Source: Leptobrachium leishanense
Taxonomy: Eukaryota; Chordata; Amphibia; Anura; Megophryidae
Assembly: GCA_009667805.1 (NCBI GenBank)
Contig: CM019063.1
Coordinates: forward strand, 348,320,862 to 348,384,861
Length of the DNA: 64,000 nt
Direction: 5' to 3'
Shown piece by piece: positions 34,666-47,285 of the stretch. The translations under genes and the position numbers were made by a program. Below the pieces are notes generated by a model that saw only the letters and a program-made list of their open reading frames with translations, was not told the origin of the DNA and made no database searches. Within the stretch, counting starts at the first letter, position 1. Each line of letters opens with the position of its first letter.

Positions 34666-35027
34666 GAAAAACCTATGGATCATAGATCTAAAAATACAAG
34701 TGAGGAAAAATGCAGGAAAATCAATGAAATAAATAATATATTGAATTTTATTAACATAGAAACATCAAATATAACATACGATAAAAAGAGCAACACAAAT
34801 CTATGTGTATACAATGCACAAGGCCTGAGCACAAAGACAATGAATAAAAGCCTACATCAATCTGGAAGCAAACACTAGATTAACACCCTGCTAGAAAGAT
34901 ACCATCATAATGCAAGTCAGGGGAAATACCAGAGAATGATGTATACCTGTCTGGAGACTGACAAGACTTTGCAAAAGGGGGGGGGGGAATATTTTGCAAA
35001 CTAAATAGATGAGAAGAGAAAGGAGAT
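34666..35027. repeat. Left inverted arm of the second element
   Basis: It pairs with 35462-36069 on the opposite strand apart from the LINE insertion and small indels, such as an 11-base difference near 34822. Confidence 0.8.
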
Positions 35028-35055
35028 ATAAAAACTCAAAGAGTCACATATTCGG

Positions 35056-35098
35056 ACGTCCCTGAGGAGCCTACCTACGCGAAACGCGCGTTGGACGT
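35056..35098 (+). ncRNA. Hammerhead ribozyme, cleavage base altered (GTT)
   Basis: Stem I is ACGTCC (35056-35061) with GGACGT (35093-35098), six perfect pairs. The core is CTGAGGA (35062-35068). Stem II is GC/GC with an eight-base loop (35069-35080), followed by GAAA (35081-35084). Stem III is the same short A-U, C-G with GCGC loop. The triplet is GTT and not GTC, which fits the UH rule but is usually slower. Stem II is weak at two pairs. It may be slow or dead. Confidence 0.7.
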
Positions 35099-35461
35099 GT
35101 TCTTCGCAATTTTGGTCCCCCTATATTCGATTCCTGAGCCTGACCTTACCGATGTGGGTGTTATGCCAATTTTGATGCATTTGCCTGCCGGGGAATCTGT
35201 CCCATTTGGGTGCTCTATATTTGCACTAATACAAAATAATACTAATACAAAATATTTGTATTTTTGTTTTTAGCCTGTCTGGGCTGACTGTTTCACTTAG
35301 TCACTGCTGCAGGTTGCTTTTGACCGGCATTGATACCTCTTACCATCAGTTACTGCACTTGCCTTGTTGTGCTAATTCAGACAACCGGTTCGTGCAAAGT
35401 GTAACTCACTCATATGTATTCATTATCATGCAGCACACTGAATATGTGACTGAGTTTTTAG

Positions 35462-36069
35462 ATCTCCTTTCTCTTCTCATCTATTTAGTTTGCAAAATAT
35501 ATTTCCCCCCCCTTTTGCAAAGTCTTGTCAGTCTCCAGACAGGTATACATCATTCTCTGGTATTTCCCCTGACTTGCATTATGATGGTATCTTTCTAGCA
35601 GGGTGTTTCTAGTGTTTGCTTCCAGATTGATGTAGGCTTTTATTCATTGTCTTTGTGCATTGTATACACATAGATTTTTGTTGCACTCTTTTTTTCGTAT
35701 GTTATATTTGATGTTAATAAAATTCAATATATTGAAGAGGACATAGTCTTAGATTAGAGGGGCAAAGGTTTAAAAGTAACATCAGGAAGCATTATTTTAC
35801 TGAGAGGGTGATGGATACATGGAACAGTCTTCCAGTTGAAGTGGTAGAGGCCAAAACAGTAATTGAATTTAAGCAAGCATGGGATAGGCATAAGGCTATC
35901 CTAAACAAAAGATAAATCCAGGTAAAGTATCCATGTAATTGGGCAGACTAGATGGGCCGAAAGGTTCTTATCTGCTGACATTTTTCTATGTTTCTATATT
36001 CTTTATTTCATTGATTTTCCTGCATTTTTCCTCACTTGTATTTTTGTATCTATGATCCATAGGTTTTTC
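35462..36069. repeat. Right inverted arm of the second element (contains a LINE insertion)
   Basis: It is the inverted match of 34666-35027, broken between 35737 and 35998 by a LINE 3' end. ATATT on both sides of the break looks like a short target duplication. Confidence 0.8.
35738..35997 (+). mobile_element. CR1-like LINE 3' end
   Basis: About 260 bases ending GGGCAGACTAGATGGGCC, then GAAAGGTTCTTATCTGC and TTTCTATGTTTCTAT, a typical CR1-type tail. It was inserted into the right arm of the second inverted-arm element. No complete frame remains. Confidence 0.7.
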
Positions 36070-37491
36070 TATGTCCCATACTGTGTTACTTTTTTTCAGT
36101 TCACATTTTTGCTGAAATATGTGCGCCACACAATAAAATATTAAGGCCCTAGCAATAAGGTAGCCTTTGCAAATCATACTGTACAGCAGCAAGCAAAGAC
36201 TCGCTATGAGAATATATTCCCGGGCAATCTGCACAGCAAGAATGTTCTGGCCATCTTTCTAAAACTAATCTTACAAGGTTTAAGTCTAATAACATGAGGC
36301 GGTTTTATCCACCCCTAAGACGGATGTTAAATAATAAAACATTGAAAAATGATTTGGAAAAAGATGTGTTCAATGTCCCTGGAGGCGAAGGCAGATTTAA
36401 AACTGTTGCGCTATAATTAAATCATGTTTCAGTCTGGATTTGTGCTGGGATTTTCAAAAAAAAAAATATATAAAAAAAAAGGCCAAAGTGTGTCAGTAGG
36501 CATCAGGTGATTAGAATTTTTTATGTTATTGCTTTACTTAATTTTTTCCTTTTTATTGTACACAATGCACATTTCATTTACAGCTGTTATTAAAAAGGAG
36601 GATTATACAATAATTTAGTTGTGGCTTCCCAGGGGCAAAAGCCTTAATGTTAGACTTCAACATCTTTGTCTGCTCAATCCCTGCAATCTGTATACTTGTA
36701 ATGCGTACTTAGAATGGGCTGAAGGCATGGAAACTCCGCCACTAGGTCAGGGTCCCACCAGTTTTTGGAGTGATAAAAAAAAAAAAAAATAAGAGTTTGT
36801 ACAGTAGAACCTGAACTTGCACATATGGACTTTTTGTCATCTGTCCTTCCTGAGAGCATGTCACACATGCTCAATCCCTCGCTACTACAGGGTTCAGCCC
36901 CTAGCCATTAAGTTTCCATAAGGTCACCTTAGAAAACCACTCATTATGAACAATGCTATAATTGTCTCATTGCAAACAGAGGGTCGCATTACTGAGTCAA
37001 TATCTGTATGTGAAGAAGAGCTTGGAGGTAGCAGAATGTCTATCTTCAAAGCAAGTTTTGGCACGAGGGGGGCAAGCACAGAGAGGGACCTGTCAGCTCA
37101 GCCTGCCCCCTCCCACCCATTCCTAGTGAGCCACCAAGCCCAGGTAACCTCTTGTGGGAAGGAATACTGATAATGGTAATACTAACGGAGGGGAATCCAT
37201 AAATACTGCAATATGGATTATTTGCCACTGCTGCAAGAAAGGAGACTAGTATTAAGTGGAACAGATTGGGTTAATGAGGATGGTAATATTGGATGGGATA
37301 AGAGAGGTTTGTACTTGCACTCAGGCCATACTGTATTTGATGACAGGTTAATAAAAGTAGTGATGTTAGGACAGGGGTTAACATTGAATGGGAAAGTTCG
37401 TTAATCAAGGGGTATGCCAACACTGAGCAGAACAGTAGATTAATAATATGTTGATATGTCCAATGTGAGAAAAGGAGATGATAAACAATGG

Positions 37492-37532
<41 letters not shown>

Positions 37533-37534
37533 AT

Positions 37535-37858
37535 CCCCAGCTCACATGTAGCTTGCCCCCAGCACTCATGGATTTTCCCCCCAGCACTCATGGATTTTCC
37601 CCCCAGCACTCATGGATTTTCCCCCCAGCACTCATGGATTTTCCCCCAGCTCGAACACTGGGGAAGCAGGCCGCATGCATGAAAAGCGCGCAGCCAGCGT
37701 TCCCCTCCGGCGCGCCGCGATACTCACCCATCCTGAAGGTCCGGTCGCTTGGCAGTGATGCGATAACAAGTACTCGTGCAAACGGCAATATCGGCCCCGA
37801 TACCGATACTAGTATAGTATCTAGATACTAGTACTAGTATCGGTATCGGTGCATCCCT
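37535..37858. mobile_element. hAT fragment, right end only, with a tandem repeat
   Basis: The right end GTATCGGTGCATCCCTA (to 37858) matches the ends of the 24625 element. The left part has four copies of a 22-base unit with CACTCATGGATTTTCC, comparable to the CCCCCAGCTCATGGAT block at 24780. No left terminal repeat is present. A TA microsatellite precedes it (about 37495-37526). Confidence 0.65.
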
Positions 37859-37869
37859 AATATACATAC

Positions 37870-38285
37870 ATCAGTTGTGGTGGAGGACAAAAAGTGAGAT
37901 AAAAAGCCTCCACGCTAAAAAGGTTATTTTTATTATTGCAGAAGCCATCTGCACATCACAGCAATTCAAAGAATTGCATCCCAGTGCCACATTCCCCATA
38001 TGCAGCAAGGAACTCTGGGTAGGATATGCAAACGACCTGTCTCACTTTTATTGCATCCGGTGTCTGTTTCTACACAGAACCCATAAATCAATGCTATACT
38101 ATGGCTTTTTTTATAGCAGAGATCAGGTTTATGCAACTGGTCAAAGCCACTCCTAGGACAGCGCTGTTTCGGGTTTATTGGACCCTCATCAGCTAGGCAT
38201 GATGACCAGTTGCAGTGGATGCTTGGACCCGTAGGGCAAAACAACACGCATACTTTCTTCAATAGCTTGCGTTTAATACACTACA
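37870..38285 (-). repeat. Hammerhead-bearing repeat, copy A
   Basis: It contains GTTGTGGTGGAGGAC near the left end, AATTCAAAGAATTGCATC, CACATTCCCCATATGCAGCA and AACTCTGGGTAGGATATGC. A canonical hammerhead lies on the minus strand at 38152-38197. The same order of motifs recurs at 43190-43560, 43565-43912 and 45335-45545. The unit has no coding frame. It may be a non-autonomous PLE terminal repeat or a retrozyme-like unit. Confidence 0.7.
38152..38197 (-). ncRNA. Hammerhead ribozyme, canonical
   Basis: Read on the minus strand. Stem I is CCTAG (38197-38193) with CTAGG (38156-38152). The core is CTGATGA (38192-38186). Stem II is GGGT/ACCC within 38185-38171. The second core is GAAA (38170-38167). 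Stem III is ACA/UGU with a GCGC loop, and the cleavage triplet is GTC ending at 38157. Every conserved core base of a type I hammerhead is present. Confidence 0.88.
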
Positions 38286-38493
38286 AGTTTTAGTTTAGGA
38301 CAATGAAATACATTCGTAAAACTTCAGCAGACCTAAGATTACATCGTATAAAACAGCCTTATCGGTCTTTAGTGGGTCTTTCACTATAAGATTAGGGTGG
38401 TGACAAGGTCCACTTACATATAAATTATTAAAATGTGTACATTGATACAGCACGTAATCTGGCCATATAGATTTATAAAATGTCATATATATA

Positions 38494-40099
<1,606 letters not shown>

Positions 40100-41384
40100 T
40101 ATATATATGCCTTCAAAATCCCTGATCTAGTACCTAAAAGAATTGATGCAGTTTTAAATCTCACACCATTGTAACTATCCCACAATCTTGTTAAAGACTA
40201 AAAGATAGTCAGGAACACATTTTAAAAATTCACCCATGTGTTTTTAATAAAATGTTTCGAGAAGCGGGCGTCATCTCACGTTGCAATGAATAGCTCCGTT
40301 TTCGATACTGGTGATTTGGGAATATCTGTCCTTCACAATGGAGAAAGTAAAACGTACCCTTACCTTTCATTACCAAAAATACATCGCAAAAAATAATAGG
40401 TGAAAACAAAGCAGACGTCAACATCTGCTTACAACAAGGAGCTTAGATTTCTCCACTTATAATCATGCTGCATCCTTTCAAGGACAATTGCTCATCTCTT
40501 CAACACCAGTCAGGGGAGCATCTTTAATCAGAAGATCATCCCAATCTTAAAGTCAATGTGATGTTCCTGATGTTCTTTTTCCCAGCATGAGATTAAAGCT
40601 GATTAATGCCACGCAACTAGTAATTACATGCCGTCTGCTGCATCGTCATGTGGGGCGGGTGCAACAAGCTTTCAGCTTTCTTTCAATTGGTAACATACTG
40701 ACATCATTTCACAGCAATGGGCCACATGTCAGGACAAAGGATTACCAAGACATTCCACCTAAATCTGCACAATTTCTTTGAGGACAGCCAGAACAGCAGC
40801 TGCTCAGCATTGATAGAGATTTATGATTCTGATGTCTTTAGAAAACTGACAAAAACTGGAAATTAAAAAAAGAACAAGAAACCCCAAACCTGTCACATAA
40901 ATCTTTTGATATAGGTCAATGATAAATCTGTATCCGCTTACTTAGCAGTGGTTCATGTGTGAGTACCAACCAATGTCTGCAGAACGGCCATTTCAATCTG
41001 ATCATTTGCATTTGATGAACAGAATTGCCATGGAAGTAACTGCCATCACAAAGCAATTGCTTCTTTTGTAGTCACAGCCATATTAAGAGGTTTGGGGTAT
41101 ATGCAAGATCCCAAGATGTAGCATGAATGTGATGATTGCATCTGATGCTCTAACACACCCTGCTAAAGGAAGTGTAAACAGCTTGCCCTTGGAAGAGCAC
41201 TCACAATAGAACACACTGAAAAGGTAAAGGCTGGTGTCAGAAGAGCGAAGTGTGAACGTCTGTTTTTGCATAGAATAATCGCCAATGGAGCCCCCGCACG
41301 AAGTGCGTCTGCACCTTACTGTGGGCGCACAATGCACGCGGCAAACGGACGTAAGTTAGGCAAGGCGTTCGCAACGTCCCCCTC

Positions 41385-42676
41385 CTTCTACAGACCCTCA
41401 ACTCTCTGGGTCTCGGTGACACTGCACTCGCTTGGGTCGAATCCTATTTATCCAACAGGTCCTTCTGTGTGTCCTTTGCTGGTAACTCCTCCTCCTCATT
41501 GCCTCTATCTGTTGGTGTACCTCAAGGCTCTGTCCTTGGTCCTCTGCTCTTTTCCATCTACACCTCCTCCCTGGGCAAAATCATCAACAGCTTTGGCTTC
41601 AATTACCACCTCTACGCTGATGACACTCAGATCTACCTCTCTACCCCTGATCTCTCTCCCCCTGTCCTTTCAAAAGTCAGTGACTGTTTATCTGGCATCT
41701 CCTCCTGGATGGCCTCCCACCACCTAAAGATCAACATGTCGAAGACTGAACTCCTACTTATTCCTCCCTCCAATGCCTCCCCACCTCCTGACTTCTCTAT
41801 CACGGTGGAGGGTATCACCATTTCCCCATCAAACCAAGTTCGCTGTCTTGGAGTTACACTTGACTCTGCTCTTTCCTTCATCCCCCACATCAAGTCTCTT
41901 TCCTCCTCCTGCCGATACCAACTGCGTAATATTTCCAGAATTCGGCCATTTCTTACCGCTGTCGCCACAAAACAACTCATACACGCCCTGGTAATCTCCC
42001 GACTCGACTATTGCAATAATCTCTTATCTGGCCTCCCTCTGTCCCGCCTCTCCCCCCTACAATCCATCCTGAACGCCTCCGCCAGACTAATTCACCTCAC
42101 CTGCCGCTCTGTCTCTGCCGCTCCCCTCTGCGAGTCCCTTCACTGGCTCCCCATCCACTGCAGATTTAAGTTCAAAATCCTTATCCTTACCTACAAAACC
42201 CTCACTAACTCAGCTCCCCACTACCTGTCCTCACTAATCACCAAATACACCCCAGCCCGCTCCCTAAGGTCAAACCGTGACCTGCGCCTAGCTTCTCCCC
42301 GCATCACCTCTTCCCATGATAGACTGCAGGATTTCTCACGCGCAGCCCCCACTCTCTGGAAGGCTCTCCCTCGTACTGTCAGACTTTCCCCTAACTTCTC
42401 TTCCTTCAAACGCTCCCTTAAAACGTTTCTATTTAGGGAAGCCTACCACCCAACTCACTGACGCAATCATCAATCACTCTCACCTTACAGTCCTCTCCTC
42501 CTGTTTCCAACCCCAACCCTCCCAGATTGTGAGTTCCTACGGGAATAGGGCCCTCATCTCCTCCTGTACTGTTTGTCAAATGTTGTTCAATGTATTGTAA
42601 CCCTGTCTATACTGTGCTTATTGTACAGCGCTGCGGAATATGCTGGCGCTTTATAAATAAAGAATAATAATAATAG
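41385..42676 (+). mobile_element. L2-type LINE, 5'-truncated, with a 330-residue open frame
   Basis: The plus strand encodes the 3' part of a non-LTR reverse transcriptase. The 3' end is TGTACAGCGCTGCGGAATAT, GCTGGCGCTTTATAAATAAA and an ATAATAATA tail, typical of L2. The endonuclease and fingers are missing. Confidence 0.88.
41469..42461 (+). pseudogene. L2 reverse transcriptase, C-terminal 330 residues
   Basis: The frame is open and contains [20 protein letters not shown] (RT motif B), [12 protein letters not shown] (catalytic YADD), [30 protein letters not shown] and [13 protein letters not shown]. The tail [20 protein letters not shown] ends with [13 protein letters not shown]. Upstream [21 protein letters not shown] codons at about 41405 are in another reading frame in part. 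As a 5'-truncated copy it is not functional alone, but the lack of stops suggests it is young. Confidence 0.85.
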
Positions 42677-43189
42677 CTTTGTGTGTGAGTGATGAACGAG
42701 GTCAGACGGACTGCATTTATACGTCCAGCATTTTTGACGGACAAAATGGTTTTCATATTTAATTTATGTTCCCGGCTACATCCGTCAAAAATAACGTCAG
42801 TTTAAAAAACGGACTGTGTGGCCACTACTGCGTCTTCCGTCAGAAAGTGCGTCTGTACTGCATGGACGCACAGTCCGTACAAAATGCACTTGTCTGACAC
42901 CAGCCAAAGTAGGACACACACCCTACTCTGATCTAGACAAAAGGAGGAACACAGGAAACCGGGTTGGCAGTAGCTAGTACTTCGAGACCTAAGAACTGTG
43001 ATTTTCGACCACTGTGCTGTGACATACTGGTTTACCACAAATGGTCCTCAGGTCTGCCATGGGAATTCGCTGTACAAATGGTAGAATGGGGTGTGCAAAT
43101 AACAGGGCAGTGACACAATGGGGGTCTAACAGAGCAACGGCACAAACAAATGTGTTATATATATTTATTTATCTATCTACTTATTTTCT

Positions 43190-43912
43190 GCCCTCCACCA
43201 CAACCTAAATGAGATTAAAAGCCTCCACACTGCAAATTATAAAAGTTTATTATTACAGAGGCCATTTACTCATCCCAGCAATTCAAAGAACTGCATCACA
43301 GAGCTCATGTGCTACATTCCCCATATGCAGCACAGAGCTCTGAGTAATTTCAAATTTTTTGCATCCTGGGTCTACTTTCACACACAACCCTCCAATCAAT
43401 GTCATGCCATACTAGATAACTTTTTTTTTTTAGCAGAGATCTGGTATATGCAACTGGTCAAAGTCACTCCTGGACAGCCGTTTTGGGTTTATTGGACCCT
43501 CATCAGCAGGAGCTAGGCATGACCAGTTACAGTTTGACGCTTAAAGCTCTAGGGTAAAGCAATACTCATTTAAGTTGTGGTGGAGGGCAAAAAGAGATTA
43601 AAAGCCTCCACACTGCAAATAATAAAGTTTATTATTGCGTAGGTCATTTACACATATCAGCAGTTCAAAGAACTGCACCAGTTGCATAAACCTGATCTCT
43701 GCTTAAAAAAAAAAAAGCCATCTAGTACGGCCTGGCATTGATTGGAGGGTTCTGTGTGAAAGCACACCCAGGATGCAAAAAAAAAAAAAAAGGAGAAATC
43801 AGACGTCATTTGCAAATCTTACCCAGAGTTCTGTGCTGCATATGGGGAATGGAGCACATGAGCTCTGTCATGCAGTTCTTTGAATTGCTGTGATGCGTAA
43901 ATGACTTCTGCA
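43190..43912. repeat. Hammerhead-bearing repeats B and C: tandem, then inverted
   Basis: Copy B runs 43190-43560 and resembles copy A. Copy C starts at about 43565 (GTTGTGGTGGAGGGCAAAAA) and follows B head to tail. At about 43677 the sequence turns into the reverse complement of the same family: GTTCTGTGTGAAAGCACACC, then GAGTTCTGTGCTGCATATGG, to 43912. A-runs at 43707 and 43782 match T-runs in B. Confidence 0.7.
43467..43512 (-). ncRNA. Hammerhead relic (core GAAA changed to AAAA)
   Basis: Minus strand. Stem I is CTCCTG/CAGGAG, a perfect six pairs. The core is CTGATGA, stem II GGGT/ACCC as in copy A, and the triplet GTC. The second core reads AAAA (43484-43481) and so lacks the conserved G12, which is a catalytic general base. 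Likely inactive. Confidence 0.75.
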
Positions 43913-45334
43913 CACCCCCCCCCCCAGACACTAGACGAGGATAGAGACCAAACCGGTGTCTTGCCACAAAATAGAGCGATCTCACACAGACTCTAGGATA
44001 CTCTCCACAGAGTCTTATAGCCACTGTCCTTTAGCAGCTCCCTATTACAAGATCAGGTGGAAAAGAGGCGCAGGAGACCAGACATTACACATCGAGTAAT
44101 CAATGCAGCACTATACCATATGTTCCAGAAGTCTCTTATTAGAATATTTGTGGTAAGAGTTTACCCTGTTTTAAGTAAGCAATAAACTCCTAGGAAATCG
44201 TGTAATACTGCGATATTTGTTTTAGTAAATTAAAATAGACACCAGGTCCAGGTTGCTAGATTTAAAGCCTATTGCAATATTTCTATACCGTAAATAAAAC
44301 TGAACTGGTATTGTAATGTCCACCCCAAGCCAAAAACTAGATTTTATAGTCAAATTATAAGAGAGTCACAAATTAAAGAAATACCTGTCACTTAACATGT
44401 TGGGTATGCAAATTTAATCTGTACCACGTCGGGGTAATATGAAGGTAAAAATCAATGATGGGAAGACGTACTAACTCGAACTATACGTTCACTTCTGCCT
44501 ACTCGCAAATGCAAATTTGTGGAAATCCACAATGTGTAGTGTATTCTACACAACTACTGTCAACGACTGTCAACTACTTGAGGGTATGAAGATTCACTTC
44601 TGCCCACTGTGAAGAAATGCACCACTTAAAGACTATGTGACTGTCTATACCAGCATGCAGTTCTCTATGTTGACAACTGGTGCCGTCATAGACAGTCAGG
44701 CACTCATACCACTATTCCGAACTGCAGAAAACTTTGAGCATGCAGTTTTTGTTGATGGTTAGTGTCTAACATGTCATACAACTCAGCAGTAACCGTTATC
44801 TAGCCAGGTGATTGCAGAGGAAAACTAAAAGCAATTGCTGTGGCCAGGATACAAATAAAATTTGCAAACATATTTTGTATCATCTCTGACTGTATCGTCA
44901 TTGGATATAAAGAGTCAGGGAAAGTGAAGTTACAGTTCCAACTGCCTCCATAGGATTTTAATCCCATTTTCGCATTGAAATATATGGAAATCCATAGTAG
45001 TGCAGACACACTGCTGGGAACAGAACTTATTTTATCCAAAAATAATAGGATCAACATTTCGGCTCTAGATTTTAAAAAGAGGGGTTTAGTGCCATGCACT
45101 GGGATTATATATAATACACCAAGTATATCTCCCATTGGTTCATGGTGGTATTGTACAGATTAAGTTTATTTAATTTTTTCTTAATCTATATTTTAAAAAT
45201 AAATACTTTCATTAGAAATTTTGGATAAGGTAACCGTTTAAACAATAAGAATTTTTACCATTAAACCAGTAATACAGCTCTTGTGATATATATGGCACAG
45301 TAAAATGAAAAACAAAAAAATTATATGTATATAA

Positions 45335-45545
45335 TAAAGTTAATTATTGCAGATGTCATTTACACATCCCAGCGGTTCAAAGAACTGCATCACAGAGCTC
45401 ATGTATCCGCATAGGCAGCACAGAACTCTGGGTAAGATAGGCAAAGGACATCGGTAATTTCTCATTTTTTTGCATCCTAGGTCTGCTTTCACACAGAACC
45501 CTCCAATGCCACGCCATACTAGAATGCTTGCATTCAGTACAAATT
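45335..45545. repeat. Hammerhead repeat family, partial copy D
   Basis: It shares GTTCAAAGAACTGCATCACA, GAGCTCATGT, GCACAGAACTCTGGGTAAGA and TTGCATCCTAGGTCTGC with copies A-C. It ends before the hammerhead part. Confidence 0.65.
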
Positions 45546-45727
45546 TCTGAATGTGTCCTGACATTTTTTAACTTTGTGTGTGTTCAACTTATATTGAACT
45601 GTGAGATGTGTTTATTTCCTTTTTTCATGTAAATTGGACAGACACCTTTATAAACCAGTGTATATGTAACGTGTGGGTGGCCCAAATTAGAAAGTGGAAT
45701 ACCACAAGTGAACATGTACACAAATAC

Positions 45728-46220
45728 CTTACCTACAAAACCCTCACTAACTCAGCTCCCCACTACCTGTCCTCACTAATCACCAAATACACCCCAGCCC
45801 GCTCCCTAAGGTCAAACAGTGACCTGCGCCTAGCTTCTCCCCGCATCACCTCTTCCCATGATAGACTGCAGGATTTCTCACGCGCAGCCCCCACTCTCTG
45901 GAACGCTCTCCCTCGTACTGTCAGACTTTCCCCTAACTTCTCTTCCTTCAAACGCTCCCTTAAAACATTCCTATTTAGGGAAGCCTACCACCCAACTCAC
46001 TGACGCAACCATTAATCACGCTCACCTTACAGTCCTCTCCTCCTGTTTCCAACCCCAACCCTCCTAGATTGTGAGTTCCTACGGGAATAGGGCCCTCATC
46101 TCCTCCTGTACTGTTTGTCAAATGTTGTTCAATGTATTGTAACCCTGTCTATACTGTGCCTATTGTACAGCGCTGCGGAATATGCTGGCGCTTTATAAAT
46201 AAAGAATAATAATAATAATG
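45728..46220 (+). mobile_element. L2-type LINE, short 3' copy
   Basis: From TACCTACAAAACCCTCACTA onward it is almost identical to 42190-42676, including the end of the RT frame (APTLWNALPRTVR) and the ATAATAATA tail. It is truncated just inside the frame. Confidence 0.88.
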
Positions 46221-46379
46221 TACACAGCAACACTTTATACTTGTCTGATGTATATCATTTTAGGATTTTGACTGAATGTTTAAGTATGAAACAATATTCT
46301 TTATTTTAAACCATGAGCTTACAAATAACATTAACAGATACACTTCAATGCAATTTCAGCAATGCTGAGAAACACTTGC

Positions 46380-46493
46380 CTGAGCCAGAGACAAAGGGAA
46401 CAGCACCAAATGCATCTTCTGTATCTTGGTTTTGTTGTGCATTCAAAATCTCGGCAGTGGTATTTGCAGAAGGCTTGGGCTCTTCAACTTTGT
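46380..46493 (-). CDS. BMP2K: BMP2K coding exon with one DAFGAVPF motif (GC donor)
   Basis: The acceptor TTATTAATAG precedes the exon. It reads (N)KVEEPKPSANTTAEILNAQQ, then NQDTEDAFGAVPFVSGS. The preceding exon ends DREFDLLRS plus one base, so the junction gives LLRSNKVEE, as in human LLRSNRLEE. The exon ends TCA G followed by GCAAGT at 46379. This is a GC donor and the only site that keeps phase: the next exon starts with TT and needs one base from here. The nearby GTGTTT at 46374 would break the frame. The following intron is 15 kb and full of mobile elements. Confidence 0.88.
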
Positions 46494-47129
46494 CTATTAA
46501 TAAAAAATGTAAAGAACAGAACAAAAAAAAATAAAATGAAAATGAAGGCATGCATGCCAGGCAATAATGTCAACTGGTAAATGAAGAAAACTAAAGCAAA
46601 TTCAAAGCAAAAAATAAACTTAAAAAATAATAATAAAAAACAACAAACAAACTGGAAAAGGAATAAATCGTAAAAAATGTCCTGTATGAAAGGAGATAAT
46701 TAGTTCAACAAAACCTGAAATCTTCACAGCTTTAGATTTAATTTGGAGCGCACCTGGCATATATACCTAACAGCAGATACCTTTGCAACAGCATTGGCAG
46801 AGCAATGTGAGGTCCCATCAGAGCTGCCAGTGTTTACCCATCAGGCGTGAGTACAACAGCCAGCCTATAGGAGACAGGTGATTTCCCCAGAAAGTAAGTA
46901 TGATGGTCGTGTTTTAAGTTTTGGGGTTTATTTTTTCTAAATCTGTATTATTACATTTCTAGACCTGAGAAGGATGAAAGGTTGACTGGATCTATGACTG
47001 TGATGTATATACTGGAGTTAGTACATTATCTGCACCAACTAAACTACTGTGACACAAAAGTGAAAATTTAAAATAAAAAATAAAAAACATTCTTGCTCCA
47101 CAAATTTGTCTGTAAGTTGCTCCATGCGA

Positions 47130-47285
47130 ACTGTAAAAATGTAATTCAGAAACATCGGCGGTGCCAAGATTCGCCTTCACTGAGCTGGACGATTCACACG
47201 TGCCTTTATGATCTGCCAGGATAAAAAGGGTCTTTGCATCCTGAGACATGTAGTTCGGAAATATCTAGGCATCAGTGCTCCAGCT
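47130..47285. repeat. Interspersed repeat, same family as 19498
   Basis: It contains TGTAATTCAGAAACATCGGC, then GGTGCCAAGATTCGCC, and at the far side GAGACATGTAGTTCGGAAAT. The two ends are inverted relatives, which suggests a complete copy. Confidence 0.45.

Larger units (their letters stand above)
34666..36069. mobile_element. Second inverted-arm element with a hammerhead (PLE-derived, non-coding)
   Basis: The left arm 34666-35027 is the reverse complement of the right arm 35462-36069, which is longer because of a 260-base LINE insertion (about 35738-35997). Shared stretches include GAAAAACCTATGGATCATAG at the outer end and GATGAGAAGAGAAAGGAGAT at the inner end. The arms surround about 430 bases with one hammerhead (35056-35098) and no reverse transcriptase. 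The layout copies the big PLE at 11346 on a smaller scale. Confidence 0.75.
41229..42905. mobile_element. MITE-like element with an L2 LINE nested inside
   Basis: The ends GGCTGGTGTCAGAAGAGC and CTTGTCTGACACCAGCC are inverted repeats, and AAA precedes and follows. Between 41385 and about 42676 lies an L2 LINE fragment. The remaining parts of the host share ACGGACGTAAG/ACGTCAG-type hairpin sequence. Confidence 0.65.

Noticed and set aside
41633..41980. 115-residue minus-strand frame
   Set aside because: Antisense to the L2 reverse transcriptase.
46374..46379. GTGTTT as the BMP2K donor after the DAFGAVPF exon
   Set aside because: It would leave two bases and break the phase with the last exon, which needs one base. 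The GC donor five bases upstream fits.
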